Source: JAGVJT01 sp964513205 (GTDB lineage Bacteria; Pseudomonadota; Gammaproteobacteria; Legionellales; Legionellaceae). Taken from it: a DNA stretch of 64,000 bases. Of this stretch, positions 52,130 through 61,085 are shown one piece after another (positions within the stretch are counted from its first letter, which is position 1; each line of letters starts with the position of its first letter). The notes under the pieces were generated by a model. That model did no database searches, was not told where the DNA came from, and was given only the letters and a program-made list of their open reading frames with translations. Position numbers and translations under genes: made by a program. The DNA lies in assembly GCA_964513205.1 (NCBI GenBank), contig CAZELP010000002.1:90214-154213 (forward strand). Direction: 5' to 3'.

Positions 52130-52906
52130 TTATTCTCGAATGCCAATGCCTTTTTTAATACAAATGCAGTTAATCGTGGCGAGGATAATGCCCAAACATA
52201 CAATAAGAGAAAGGGTGGTGCTCAATGGAATACTTTCTTTCCCTAGCATCATTTGTCTCATGGCTGCAATCATGCAGTAAATTGGATTGATGATCATGAT
52301 TTTTTGCCAAAAGGGGCTGAGCATTTCTTTACTATAAAAAATGCCACCGAGATAGATGAGCGGGGTGAGGATAAAAGTCGGAATAAAAGCAATTTCATCA
52401 AAATTACGAGCAAGCATTCCATTCAAAAAACCCGCCATGGCGAAAACAGCGGAAATTAGGATGATAAGACCGAATGTTCCGGCAACATGAGCCAATTCAA
52501 TTCCTGAAAAAAAGTAAGCGACGAGCATCACCAGTGAGCCGTTGATAAGGCCACGAACAACCCCACCCAATGTAAATCCTAAAATTAGAATACTCCAATG
52601 CATAGAGCTGACAAGCATTTCTTCTATACTGCGTTGGAAGCGAGCGATATAGAATGAACTGACCACATTACTGAATGCGTTGTTGATAACGGCCAATATG
52701 ACAAGCCCTGGGGCAATAAATGCATTGTAGTTGTAGCCGTCTAATGCACCTATTCGTTGACCAACAATCCCACCAAAAATAATAAAATAAAGCAGCGTGG
52801 TAATGACAGGAGGTAGGAATGTTTGTGTTTTGATATTAAACATTCTCACAATTTCGCGTCGCACAAGAGTATAAAGTGCGATGAGTTGAACTTTAATCAG
52901 CATCAT
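52130..52906 (-). CDS. ABC-2 type exporter permease (YadH-like)
   Basis: This 258-residue permease has six hydrophobic segments of the ABC-2 membrane type. It starts with an amphipathic stretch (LYTLVRREIVRMFNIKTQTFLPP) and includes GGIVGQRIG and the family motif FIPTFILTPLIYLGGIFYS. It matches E. coli YadH in length and general sequence. It overlaps the ATPase gene by 14 bp and is convergent with uvrA, 8 bp away. The exported substrate is unknown; relatives carry drugs, polysaccharides or lipids. Confidence 0.92.
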   Translation of the reverse strand: MMLIKVQLIALYTLVRREIVRMFNIKTQTFLPPVITTLLYFIIFGGIVGQRIGALDGYNYNAFIAPGLVILAVINNAFSNVVSSFYIARFQRSIEEMLVSSMHWSILILGFTLGGVVRGLINGSLVMLVAYFFSGIELAHVAGTFGLIILISAVFAMAGFLNGMLARNFDEIAFIPTFILTPLIYLGGIFYSKEMLSPFWQKIMIINPIYCMIAAMRQMMLGKESIPLSTTLSLIVCLGIILATINCICIKKGIGIRE

Positions 52907-53807
52907 GAATTAAGTCCATATAGAGTGCCTCAAGGCGGTTAATTTTATGTTGTACACTTTGTACGATGATATTGGCTTTACTGAGCTCATTAAATACATC
53001 ATTGAGTGAGTGTTCGTTTGAGAGGTGCAGCTCGAATGTGTGTGCGTCAACAAGTTGGGCCTTGTCTTCAAGAGATAGTGGCAGCTGTTGCAGAGGCGTG
53101 TGTGTATTAAAAATATACGTTTGATGAGCAGAGCTATCGAGTAAAGCCCGCATGGCACCATGATGAATGATGTTTCCACGATGAATGATGGCAATGTTTT
53201 TACACAGCCGTTCGGCTTCTTCAAGATAGTGTGTTGTGAGGATAATGGTGGTTCCCGCTGCATTGATAGCAGTTAAAAAATCCCAAATTACTCGACGGAT
53301 TTCAACGTCGACACCCGCTGTTGGTTCATCTAGTATCAATATACGGGGATCATGAATAAGCGCTCTGGCAATCATCAGTCGTCTTTTCATGCCACCGGAC
53401 AATTGCCGGACTTGATGATGTCGTTTTTCCCACAGTCCTAGTTGTTGCAACAGGTGTGCTGCGCGTGCTTTGACAGCGTGTCTTGATAGGCCATAATAAC
53501 CCGCTTGATTAAGCAGAACCTGCTCGCATCGCTCGAAGACATTGATGTTAATTTCTTGAGGAACTAAGCCTAAAAGTCGTTTGGCATACGTTGTTTCACG
53601 ATCGAGATTTCGACCATAAATTTCAATGTGACCGGCTGTTTTTTGGATGAGCGTGGTAATCAGGCCAATGGTGGTTGATTTTCCTGCACCATTTGCTCCT
53701 AATAAAGCGAAAAAATCTCCGGCTTTGACTGTTAAGTCAATGCCTTTTAGGGCCTCTACACCGTTTGCATAGGTTTTTTTGAGACCCTTTATTTCTAAGG
53801 CATACAT
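52893..53807 (-). CDS. ABC-2 type exporter ATP-binding protein (YadG-like)
   Basis: This 304-residue nucleotide-binding protein pairs with the permease downstream. It has Walker A GANGAGKSTT, the signature QLSGGMKRRLMIARAL, Walker B ILILDEPTAGVD, and an H-loop LTTHYLEEAE. A C-terminal extension of about 75 residues after the H-loop region contains predicted beta strands seen in exporter ATPases of the DrrA/YadG type. It follows rplS with 13 bp between, so the ribosomal operon could read through into it. Confidence 0.93.
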   Translation of the reverse strand: MYALEIKGLKKTYANGVEALKGIDLTVKAGDFFALLGANGAGKSTTIGLITTLIQKTAGHIEIYGRNLDRETTYAKRLLGLVPQEININVFERCEQVLLNQAGYYGLSRHAVKARAAHLLQQLGLWEKRHHQVRQLSGGMKRRLMIARALIHDPRILILDEPTAGVDVEIRRVIWDFLTAINAAGTTIILTTHYLEEAERLCKNIAIIHRGNIIHHGAMRALLDSSAHQTYIFNTHTPLQQLPLSLEDKAQLVDAHTFELHLSNEHSLNDVFNELSKANIIVQSVQHKINRLEALYMDLIHDAD

Positions 53808-53820
53808 ACGATTGCCGAAC

Positions 53821-54183
53821 TTAATCCGCTTTTTTGATCGTTAATTTTTCTCTAATGCGTGCCGCACGACCTGACAAGTTGCGCAGATAATAAAGCTTCG
53901 CACGACGAACATCTCCACGACGTTTCACTGTGATGCTGTCTACAATAGGACTGTATGTTTGAAATACACGTTCAACACCAACGTTGTGTGAAATTTTGCG
54001 AACAGTAAACGCAGAGTTTAAACCACGGTTACGTTTTGCAATGACAACACCTTCAAACGCCTGCAAACGCTCACGCGTTCCTTCTTTTACTTTGACCTGT
54101 ACTAAAACAGTGTCGCCAGGACCAAATTCTGGAATATTTTTGTTCATTTGTTCGGCATTAATTTGGTCGATAATCTTACTCAT
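53821..54183 (-). CDS. rplS: 50S ribosomal protein L19
   Basis: L19 lies at the 30S-50S interface near bridge B8. The 120-residue protein has FGPGDTVLVQVKVKEGTRERLQAFEG (given as segments), RNRGLNSAFTVRKIS, GVERVFQTYSP, and RGDVRRAKLYYLR. All are L19 hallmarks. GGAG lies six bases before the ATG. It ends the rpsP-rimM-trmD-rplS operon, the standard gammaproteobacterial order. Confidence 0.98.
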   Translation of the reverse strand: MSKIIDQINAEQMNKNIPEFGPGDTVLVQVKVKEGTRERLQAFEGVVIAKRNRGLNSAFTVRKISHNVGVERVFQTYSPIVDSITVKRRGDVRRAKLYYLRNLSGRAARIREKLTIKKAD

Positions 54184-54201
54184 GATTGACTCCTCAGAGG
54201 T

Positions 54202-54936
54202 CTACTCCTGCTTAAATTCGTTAAGTAACTGTTGATCCAGTGGACTTAACGACTGCGTTTCTAACAAATCCGGCCTTTTAAGCCAGGTTTTTCCTAGCGC
54301 TTGCTTTCGTCTATAGCGCTCGATTTCTCGATGACTGCCTCCTAAGAGCACAGGCGGTACATCCAAGCCATTGATTTGTGCGGGCCGAGTATAGTGGGGA
54401 TGATCCAATAGACCTGACATAAAAGAGTCATAAGTCGCTGAAGCGGGATCACCCAAACTTCCCGGTAAGAGGCGTACAATGGCATCTATCATGACCATTG
54501 CGGCAAGCTCTCCACCGCTTAATACGAAATCACCCAAAGACCATTCTTCATCAATGTCATGGGCGATAATTCGCTCATCAATTCCTTCATAACGTCCCGC
54601 TATAAAAAGCAGAGACTGTTTTGTTTTGGCGATGTGTGTAAATACACTCTGATCCACTCGCCGTCCTTGCGGACTTAAATACACTGTTTTACATGCTTTG
54701 GGCAATACGCCTTTCGCATGGGTAATCGCCGCGTGCAATGGTTCGTACATCATCACCATGCCAGGACCACCACCATAAGGTTTGTCGTCTACAGCATAAT
54801 GTGGCGGCTTCGCCCACTCTCGTGGGTTCCATATGTCTAATTTCGCTCGACCACTGTCAAATGCTCGGCCAATTACACCTTGTTTTAATGCCGAAAACAT
54901 ATCCGGCATAATGCTAATGACACCAAGCTCAAGCAT
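54202..54936 (-). CDS. trmD: tRNA (guanine-N1)-methyltransferase
   Basis: TrmD methylates G37 next to the anticodon to prevent frameshifting. The 244-residue SPOUT enzyme has SIMPDMFSAL at the N-terminus, YGGGPGMVMM, YLSPQGRR, AGRYEGIDERII, and the trefoil-knot SLGDFVLSGGELAAM. The start is ATG 54936, overlapping the rimM stop (TGATG). A longer frame reads back into rimM and is not needed. The C-terminal domain is complete and ends LLNEFKQE. Confidence 0.96.
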   Translation of the reverse strand: MLELGVISIMPDMFSALKQGVIGRAFDSGRAKLDIWNPREWAKPPHYAVDDKPYGGGPGMVMMYEPLHAAITHAKGVLPKACKTVYLSPQGRRVDQSVFTHIAKTKQSLLFIAGRYEGIDERIIAHDIDEEWSLGDFVLSGGELAAMVMIDAIVRLLPGSLGDPASATYDSFMSGLLDHPHYTRPAQINGLDVPPVLLGGSHREIERYRRKQALGKTWLKRPDLLETQSLSPLDQQLLNEFKQE

Positions 54937-55451
54937 CAATAGTCCAAATCCCAACGTACGGTGATTTGTTTTTTATCTTTATCAACAGCTAAAACAACCT
55001 CTCCAAATAAATAAGGAATGAGGTAGCGTTGATCGCCTTGTACAATCAAAACGTCGTTGGAGCCTGTTTCAATGATCTCGTGCACACGACCAAAGACGGT
55101 TCCATTTTCATGGATGACGGTCATGCCAATCAACTCATGCCAATAATATTCTCCGGCATCCAGTGCGGGCAACATGGATTTAGGAACCCCGATTTCAAGA
55201 TTCGTCAAAGCGGCAACATCTTCACGTGTTTCAAAACCTGAAATCCATGTGAGCAAATGTTTATCGTTGACTTCTTCTTGAAGCCTTTTGATGGGTTGCC
55301 ATTGTCCCTGTTTGCGGACATGCCATTCTGGATAATCGAGAATATTTTCTCTTGGGTCTGTGAAAGAGACAACTGATATTGCACCTTTCACGCCATGAAC
55401 TCGTCCAAACCGACCTAAAATTATCCATTCATCGTGTGCTGCAGTAGTCAC
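54936..55451 (-). CDS. rimM: Ribosome maturation factor RimM
   Basis: RimM binds the small ribosomal subunit through S19 and assists 16S rRNA maturation. The 171-residue protein has the N-terminal LGRFGRVHGVKGAISVVSFT and the C-terminal PRC-barrel with YYWHELIGMTVI, LIVQGDQRYLIPYL and the terminal VRWDLDY. The start is GTG 55451, directly after the rpsP TAA. It overlaps trmD by one base. A little short of E. coli RimM (182) but within family range. Confidence 0.94.
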   Translation of the reverse strand: MTTAAHDEWIILGRFGRVHGVKGAISVVSFTDPRENILDYPEWHVRKQGQWQPIKRLQEEVNDKHLLTWISGFETREDVAALTNLEIGVPKSMLPALDAGEYYWHELIGMTVIHENGTVFGRVHEIIETGSNDVLIVQGDQRYLIPYLFGEVVLAVDKDKKQITVRWDLDY

Positions 55452-55721
55452 TTAAGCTGCTTCTTTTTTAGACTCAGTTTTCTTGCTAAATTCTTTAACA
55501 AGTGAGTGGACACGATCAGACAACTGTGCGCCAACGCCTTTCCAGTAAGCAAGACGCTCAGTGTCTAGGTGTAAGCGTACTTCTTGGCCTCGTGCTACGG
55601 GGTTGAAGTAGCCAATGTTCTCGATGTAGTTTCCGTCACGGCGGCTTCTGCTGTCAGTAACTACAACATGATAGAACGGGCGCTTTTTTGCCCCAACTCT
55701 TGATAAACGTATAACGACCAT
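55452..55721 (-). CDS. rpsP: 30S ribosomal protein S16
   Basis: S16 is an assembly protein of the 30S body. The 89-residue product begins MVVIRLSRVGAKKRPFYHVVV, with the family DSRSRRDGNYIENIGYFNP and a charged C-terminus. An AGAGGATAA ribosome-binding region precedes the ATG. It is first of rpsP-rimM-trmD-rplS. A short gap (84 bp) with a -10-like element and a hairpin separates it from ffh, so it likely has its own promoter as well as read-through. Confidence 0.98.
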   Translation of the reverse strand: MVVIRLSRVGAKKRPFYHVVVTDSRSRRDGNYIENIGYFNPVARGQEVRLHLDTERLAYWKGVGAQLSDRVHSLVKEFSKKTESKKEAA

Positions 55722-55750
55722 TGTTATCCTCTAAAATTAACCATAAAAAT

Positions 55751-55763
55751 GGCGGGTATTGTA
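55751..55763 (-). promoter_or_regulatory. Candidate rpsP promoter: -10 with GC-rich discriminator
   Basis: On the minus strand TACAAT (55758-55763) is followed by ACCCGCC (55751-55757). A GC-rich discriminator after the -10 is typical of growth-rate or ppGpp-controlled promoters for translation genes. The -35 is poor. Confidence 0.4.
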
Positions 55764-55776
55764 CGAAAATTAATGT

Positions 55777-55794
55777 TGAAAGGGAAGCCTTTCA
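55777..55794 (-). terminator. Short hairpin after ffh
   Basis: TGAAAGG-CTTC-CCTTTCA on the minus strand is a perfect 7-bp stem with a 4-nt loop, 12 bp after the ffh stop. A weak T-rich stretch (ACATTAATTTT) follows. It is probably a partial terminator or attenuator between ffh and rpsP. Confidence 0.5.
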
Positions 55795-55805
55795 GACAAT
55801 TTATC

Positions 55806-57170
55806 TCAAAGAAAACCTTTCATTTGTCCTGTAAGCCCGCCCATGCCTCGCATTAACTGTTTTATTCCACCTGCTTTTGTCATCTTTTTCATCATTTTTT
55901 GCATTTGTTCAAATTGTTTTAACAAGCGATTCACATCTTGAATTTGTGTGCCAGATCCTTGTGCTATACGACGCTTTCTGGAGCCTACGATAATTTTGGG
56001 GATGCGTCTTTCTTTCATTGTCATTGAATTAATGATGGCAATTGTTTGTGCCAGCTTTTTTTCAGTCTCGCCGGTTGGTATCTGTTGTGAAAGCTGACTG
56101 AGACCGGGTAGTTTGCCCATCATGCTGGATAAGCCGCCCATATTGTTCATTTGCAGAAGCTGCTCTTTAAAATCGTTCAAGTCAAACTGTTGCCCTTTTT
56201 TTAATTTCTTTTTGAGTTTTTCATGTGTAGCTTTATCGGTTTTTCTTTCCACTTCCTCAATCAGCGAGAGCAAGTCACCCATTCCCAAAATACGTGAGGC
56301 CACACGTTCTGGATGAAAACGCTCCAATGCTTCAGTTTTTTCACCATTTCCCATAAACTTAATGGGTTGACCGGTAATATGACGAATAGAGAGTGCGGCC
56401 CCGCCTCTGGCGTCACCGTCTGTTTTTGTCAAAATAATACCTGTCAGGGGGAGCGCGTCGTGGAAGGCTTTTGCTGTATTTGCCGCATCTTGCCCCGTCA
56501 TACTATCCACTACAAAAAGCGTTTCTTGAGGAGATATGGCCTGATGGATGGCTTTAATTTCTTGCATCATTTCCATATCCACATGCAATCGTCCTGCTGT
56601 GTCGACAATCAAAACATCCATGAATTGTTTTTTTGCTTTTTCTAGCGCGTTTTTGACGATATCCAAGGGTTTTTCATGCGGTTCGCTTGGGACAAAAGCC
56701 GCTTGAACTTCTGTGGCTAAACGTTCAAGCTGTTGAATAGCGGCAGGTCGATAGACATCGGCACTGACAAGCATGACTTTTTTCTTTTCTTGTTCTTGTA
56801 AGTACTTTGTGAGTTTTGCTGCCGTGGTTGTTTTACCTGAGCCTTGAAGCCCTGCTAATAAAATCACGACTGGAGGCTGCGCTTTTAAGTTAAGCTCAGC
56901 TGCTTCATCTCCCATGAGATGCACAAGCTCGTCTTTGATGATTTTGAGTAAGGCTTGATCAGGTTTTAATGTGGCATCGACTTTTTCGCCTAAAATTTTT
57001 GTTTTGATGGTTTCTAAAAATGTCTTAATGACAGGAAGAGCCACATCTGCTTCTAAGAGGGAAACGCGTACGTCACGTAAAATTGCGTGCGTGTTTTCTT
57101 CGGTAAATTGGCTTTGTCCTCGAAGTGTTTTAACGGCATTTGCCAGTCGTTCGGTCAGATTTTGAAACAT
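55806..57170 (-). CDS. ffh: Signal recognition particle protein Ffh
   Basis: Ffh binds signal sequences of inner-membrane proteins and, with 4.5S RNA, delivers ribosomes to FtsY. The 454-residue protein has the N domain, then the G domain with LLAGLQGSGKTTTAAKL, DTAGRLHVD and TKTDGDARGGAAL. The methionine-rich M domain follows (QMNNMGGLSSMMGKLPG, then the RNA-binding RRIPKIIVGSRKRRIAQGSG, given as segments, and MKKMTKAGG). The RNA partner gene is present at 63.4 kb. It precedes rpsP on the same strand. Confidence 0.97.
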   Translation of the reverse strand: MFQNLTERLANAVKTLRGQSQFTEENTHAILRDVRVSLLEADVALPVIKTFLETIKTKILGEKVDATLKPDQALLKIIKDELVHLMGDEAAELNLKAQPPVVILLAGLQGSGKTTTAAKLTKYLQEQEKKKVMLVSADVYRPAAIQQLERLATEVQAAFVPSEPHEKPLDIVKNALEKAKKQFMDVLIVDTAGRLHVDMEMMQEIKAIHQAISPQETLFVVDSMTGQDAANTAKAFHDALPLTGIILTKTDGDARGGAALSIRHITGQPIKFMGNGEKTEALERFHPERVASRILGMGDLLSLIEEVERKTDKATHEKLKKKLKKGQQFDLNDFKEQLLQMNNMGGLSSMMGKLPGLSQLSQQIPTGETEKKLAQTIAIINSMTMKERRIPKIIVGSRKRRIAQGSGTQIQDVNRLLKQFEQMQKMMKKMTKAGGIKQLMRGMGGLTGQMKGFL

Positions 57171-57202
57171 GAACTCACCCTGCTAATTTTGAATAAGGAC
57201 AG

Positions 57203-57232
57203 ATCATACTCGTTTAAGATAGCATTGGACAA
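57203..57232 (-). promoter_or_regulatory. Candidate ffh promoter
   Basis: On the minus strand -35 TTGTCC (57227-57232) and -10 TATGAT (57203-57208) are 18 bp apart, about 35-60 bp before the ffh start. They are in the 127-bp divergent gap with the CNNM gene, in which no other feature was seen. Confidence 0.5.
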
Positions 57233-57297
57233 GATCAGACGTTTCGGTGTGTTAAGTTTTTTGTTATAGTGAAGTAGTTCATCCACGGATTGTTGAC

Positions 57298-58554
57298 ATG
57301 TCACTTTCACTTTCAACGCTTTCTCTGATTCTTTTATTTCTTGTTTGTATTTCTGCTTTTTTTTCTGCTTCGGAAATTGGAATGATGTCAATCAATCGGT
57401 ATCGATTACGTCATTTGGTGAAAAAGCAAAATCAAAAAGCCATTTGGGTGAATCAGCTACTGAGTCATCCTGATCGATTATTAAGTATCATTTTAATTGG
57501 TAATACATTGGCCAATATCGTGGCATCGACTGTTGCAACTTTAATTGGGCAGCGCTTATACGGAGATTTGGGTGTTGCAGTGGCGACCACGATATTGACG
57601 CTCATTGTTTTGATTCTCTCAGAAATGACGCCCAAAACTTTGGCAGCGATTTACCCTCAACAGGTTGCGTTTGCAACGGTTCTGCCGCTACGTTTACTAC
57701 AGTATCTGATGTTACCTTTGGTTCAATTGGTGAGTTGGGCTGCCACCGGGTTGTTGCGTTTATTTGGCATTAAAGTCGATCGTGTTCAGAAAGAGGCTCT
57801 AACACGAGAGGAGCTACGTTCAGTTGTACATGAAGCAGGTGGAATGTTACCCGTCGAACATAAAGGGATGTTAATTAGTTTGCTTGATTTGGAGTCCACT
57901 CAAGTTGAAGATATCATGATTCCTAAAGCTGAAGTAGTCGGTATCGATTTAAACCTGCCTTGGCCTAAAGTATTAGAACAATTGGAGACGATACAGCACA
58001 CGCGTATTCCGCTATATCGAGATACGCTAGATCATCTTGTTGGCATGATACACGTGCGGTCAGTTTTACATTTGGCGTTGACAGAAGTTTTGACTTTTGA
58101 GCATTTACTAAAAATGGCTGAAGCACCTTATTTTATTCCTGAGGCAACACCTCTCAATGTGCAAATACTCAATTTTCAAAAAATGAAACGTCGTAGTTGC
58201 TTTGTTGTCGATGAATATGGTGATTTGCTTGGTCTTGTGACACTTGAGGATATTTTAGAAGAAGTTGTAGGCGACTTTACAACGGATATTGCAGATTTAA
58301 GTCAAGACATCACGCTCCAGGAAGACGGAACAGCTGTTATTGATGCAAGTATTACACTTCGCCAATTGGATCGCACATTAGGATGGCGTCTGCCGGCTTT
58401 GGGGCCCCGAACTCTCAGTGGTCTATTGATTGAGTATTTAGGATATATTCCTCCGGCTGGATGTTGTTTGAAAATAGAGCTTTATCAAATTGAAATACTC
58501 AAGGTTTCTGAAAATACGATTAAGAGTGTTAAGATGCAGCGAAATCAGGCTTAG
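57298..58554 (+). CDS. CNNM/CorC-type membrane protein (HlyC/CorC family)
   Basis: The 418-residue protein has an N-terminal DUF21 (CNNM) membrane domain with four helices (about residues 5-150; FFSASEIGMMSINRYRLRHL is a family mark). A pair of CBS domains (about 185-320; VEDIMIPKAEVVGID, then VVDEYGDLLGLVTLEDILEEVVGD, given as segments) and a C-terminal CorC_HlyC domain (about 335-415) follow. Homologues such as YfjD and CorB affect magnesium or cobalt transport. It is adjacent to ffh, as in E. coli where yfjD/corE-type genes lie near ffh. The 3' end overlaps the sulfatase-fold gene by 26 bp on the other strand. Confidence 0.92.
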   Translation: MSLSLSTLSLILLFLVCISAFFSASEIGMMSINRYRLRHLVKKQNQKAIWVNQLLSHPDRLLSIILIGNTLANIVASTVATLIGQRLYGDLGVAVATTILTLIVLILSEMTPKTLAAIYPQQVAFATVLPLRLLQYLMLPLVQLVSWAATGLLRLFGIKVDRVQKEALTREELRSVVHEAGGMLPVEHKGMLISLLDLESTQVEDIMIPKAEVVGIDLNLPWPKVLEQLETIQHTRIPLYRDTLDHLVGMIHVRSVLHLALTEVLTFEHLLKMAEAPYFIPEATPLNVQILNFQKMKRRSCFVVDEYGDLLGLVTLEDILEEVVGDFTTDIADLSQDITLQEDGTAVIDASITLRQLDRTLGWRLPALGPRTLSGLLIEYLGYIPPAGCCLKIELYQIEILKVSENTIKSVKMQRNQA

Positions 58555-60487
58555 CATAAAACTGTTCAAGTTCTTTGAGTAAGCTCATCGCAGGTGATTT
58601 TTTTGAGAAAGAAGAGGATAAATCATCCGTCCATTCACCTGTTTCGATGTTTTGTAATACTCTAATATAATGATTTTCATCAGGATAGAAAGCAAGAATC
58701 CAATTACCGTTTAAAATGGCATAAAGTTTTTGTTCATCAAGAGTCGCTATTTTATCTTTTCGAATGTGCAGGTGCATTTGGTGGTCAACAGTAAAAAATA
58801 GAGGCGCAATTTCTTTTGCTTCTGAACGAGATAAAAATCGATTCGGGAACATGCCGCTTTCCAAAATAAACGAACGCTTGGGAAGTGGCTCATCTTTTTC
58901 GATTCGCGCACGTAGTGAAATTCCATCAAATTGATTCGGAGAGTTTAATTCAAGATAATCAGACAGCGTGGGGGCAATATCAGATAACATCACTCGGTCT
59001 TGAATGTGATGGGGTTTATATTGTGCGACTGATTGCTCATATTTTTGTATGACAAAAAAACAATGGAATTGATCTGGACTGAGTAAATCAGAGCCGTGTC
59101 CAGCACTTCTATCTAGAGGTGTGGCTGTTTTTTTCACGAGATAGGTTTCAAATCCACTAGTGCCATGACCTTGATACTGTTCGTGCGATAAAGCTCTTGA
59201 GCCGGGTGTGTACAATGTTTCTCCATGATCACTCAACACAATCACCAATGCTTTGTTAAGAAAGCCTCGTTGTTGAAGTGTGTTGAGAAAAACCTTAACT
59301 TGCTGATCGACACGAAAAAGTGCTTCTTCGTACAATGGCGCGCGTGCTTGTATATCGTGCTCGCCTTTTGCCGATGGGTGCTTGGAGCTTGCATAAGCGT
59401 AAGGCCAGTGTGGCAGTGTGAAGTGTACAGCCATAAAAATAGGTTGATCAACGGGTATTTGAGTGAGTTTCTTTTTTAGCGCGTTATCAAATGTTTCTGG
59501 GTAATAAGAAAAATAACTGGCTCGATTCATGTGATTATAAGGGAAAAACCATCGACCAAACGAGGTATTGATAAAAAAATTCCCTAAAATAAAGTCATTG
59601 AAGGTTCCCATTAACATGTCATTAACGCCAGTTTGAGGTCCTATTATTTTATCGAAACCAAAAGTGGTATCGAGAAGATTGAAGCGTCTGTCATCTGTTG
59701 CATAGTATGTGGCGTACCCCGATTTTTTCATTCGCCATGCAATACTTTTATCTGATGCATGGTCGGCAGGCATCAAATTGTATCGAGCCTTATGATGAAA
59801 TGGATGAGCGCCAGATAGGATGGTGCTCCAAGCCGGATATGTTCTTGCAAGTGGAGAAATCGTATCTTCAAACCAAACGTTTTGATTTTTAATTGCAAAT
59901 AAGGTGGGGGTTCGCTGGGCATCGATAAGGTGTAAATTGAGAGAATCGACCCCAATGATAAATACGTTGGGTTTTTCTGAGTGATGCTGAGGAAAGTCAG
60001 AAGAGGGGAGAAAGAGGAACGCACCCAAACACAAAAGAGAGAATGATAAGAAATCACGGCCAGAGGCATGAGCGCACATATAAAAAATCATGATCATCAC
60101 AGTAAGCAGACCAACAAAGCCTGCTAAGATAACGATCGGATAAAGTCCGAGGCTTGTAATCAGCTGGCTATAATGGCTCAACGGAAAAAATTTTGTATGG
60201 ATAAAGAGGATGCTGAACCAAGTACTAACGTAAATGAACGCACCTAAATAAGTACGCTTTATGGGGGGATTAAAAGATAGAAAAAATCCTAAAAAAGCAG
60301 TTTGAGCAAGACTGAGAAGAAAAAACAAAAAACATTGAATGTAAACAGTATATCCCAACTCCCAGTAAACATCTTTTGGAAGGGGGAGCGAGCTTGCAAA
60401 AGAGCTGCTTTTTATCACGATAAACGATGTTTGTAAGCAGAATAAAAGCGCATTAAAACCGAAAAAAAAAGAAAAGTTTTTCTTCAT
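58529..60487 (-). CDS. Sulfatase-fold inner-membrane protein
   Basis: The 652-residue protein has five N-terminal membrane helices (about residues 5-165) and a periplasmic alkaline-phosphatase/sulfatase-superfamily domain (about 172-560). The domain starts KPNVFIIGVDSLN, has a probable threonine nucleophile region (ISPLARTYPAWSTILSG), and a metal-binding LSDHGET. There is no CxPxR motif, so it is not a formylglycine sulfatase. The layout resembles YejM/PbgA and LtaS/EptA-type phospho-transferases, but neither assignment is certain. It is last in dnaX-ybaB-recR and overlaps recR by 4 bp. Its 3' end overlaps the CNNM gene. A role in envelope lipid or LPS modification is inference. Confidence 0.85.
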   Translation of the reverse strand: MKKNFSFFFGFNALLFCLQTSFIVIKSSSFASSLPLPKDVYWELGYTVYIQCFLFFLLSLAQTAFLGFFLSFNPPIKRTYLGAFIYVSTWFSILFIHTKFFPLSHYSQLITSLGLYPIVILAGFVGLLTVMIMIFYMCAHASGRDFLSFSLLCLGAFLFLPSSDFPQHHSEKPNVFIIGVDSLNLHLIDAQRTPTLFAIKNQNVWFEDTISPLARTYPAWSTILSGAHPFHHKARYNLMPADHASDKSIAWRMKKSGYATYYATDDRRFNLLDTTFGFDKIIGPQTGVNDMLMGTFNDFILGNFFINTSFGRWFFPYNHMNRASYFSYYPETFDNALKKKLTQIPVDQPIFMAVHFTLPHWPYAYASSKHPSAKGEHDIQARAPLYEEALFRVDQQVKVFLNTLQQRGFLNKALVIVLSDHGETLYTPGSRALSHEQYQGHGTSGFETYLVKKTATPLDRSAGHGSDLLSPDQFHCFFVIQKYEQSVAQYKPHHIQDRVMLSDIAPTLSDYLELNSPNQFDGISLRARIEKDEPLPKRSFILESGMFPNRFLSRSEAKEIAPLFFTVDHQMHLHIRKDKIATLDEQKLYAILNGNWILAFYPDENHYIRVLQNIETGEWTDDLSSSFSKKSPAMSLLKELEQFYAKPDFAAS

Positions 60488-61077
60488 AAAGTAGCACGAT
60501 TACGCAGGGCGTGAATAATCGTGTTGGCATCTAAAAACTCTAACTCTCCTCCTGTTGGTATTCCTTGTGCAAGCTGAGTTAATTTGACTCTATTGGCATC
60601 GAGTCTGGAGCGAATAAAATGACTGGTCGTATGTCCTTCAACTGTGGGGCTGAGCGCCAATATCACCTCAGAAATCGTTGATTTTTCAAGGCGATTAAGT
60701 AAACCGTCAATTGCAATGTCTTCCGGACCTATACCATCTAGCGGTGATATTTTTCCCATAAGGACGTAATATTGACCACGATAAGCTTGCGATTGTTCAA
60801 TGGCTTGAATATCTGCTGGGGTTTCAACGATACATAAGATCTGCTCATCACGTCGTGTGTCTTGGCACAAGTGGCAGAGCGAATGTTCTGTGTAGTTGTT
60901 ACAGCGAATACAATGCTGGATGTGTTGCATGGCATTCTCAAGGGCTGATGCAAGCTGCAAGCCTTTTTGACGTTTCTTGGGATGTTGTAGTAGATAATAA
61001 GCAACCCTCTGCGCGGATTTTGGGCCAATACCGGGCAATCCACGCAGGCTTCGGATGAGTTCGGAAAGAATATCCAT
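60484..61077 (-). CDS. recR: Recombination protein RecR
   Basis: RecR with RecO/RecF loads RecA onto gapped single-stranded DNA. The 197-residue protein has the helix-hairpin-helix LPGIGPKSAQRVAYYLL, a C4 zinc finger (CIRCNNYTEHSLCHLC), and a Toprim domain (ILCIVETPADIQAIEQ, LDGIGPEDIAID). The C-terminal Walker-B-like region (TQLAQGIPTGGELEFLD) is intact. It follows ybaB by 8 bp, the classical dnaX-ybaB-recR order. Confidence 0.97.
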   Translation of the reverse strand: MDILSELIRSLRGLPGIGPKSAQRVAYYLLQHPKKRQKGLQLASALENAMQHIQHCIRCNNYTEHSLCHLCQDTRRDEQILCIVETPADIQAIEQSQAYRGQYYVLMGKISPLDGIGPEDIAIDGLLNRLEKSTISEVILALSPTVEGHTTSHFIRSRLDANRVKLTQLAQGIPTGGELEFLDANTIIHALRNRATL

Positions 61078-61085
61078 ATATACTG

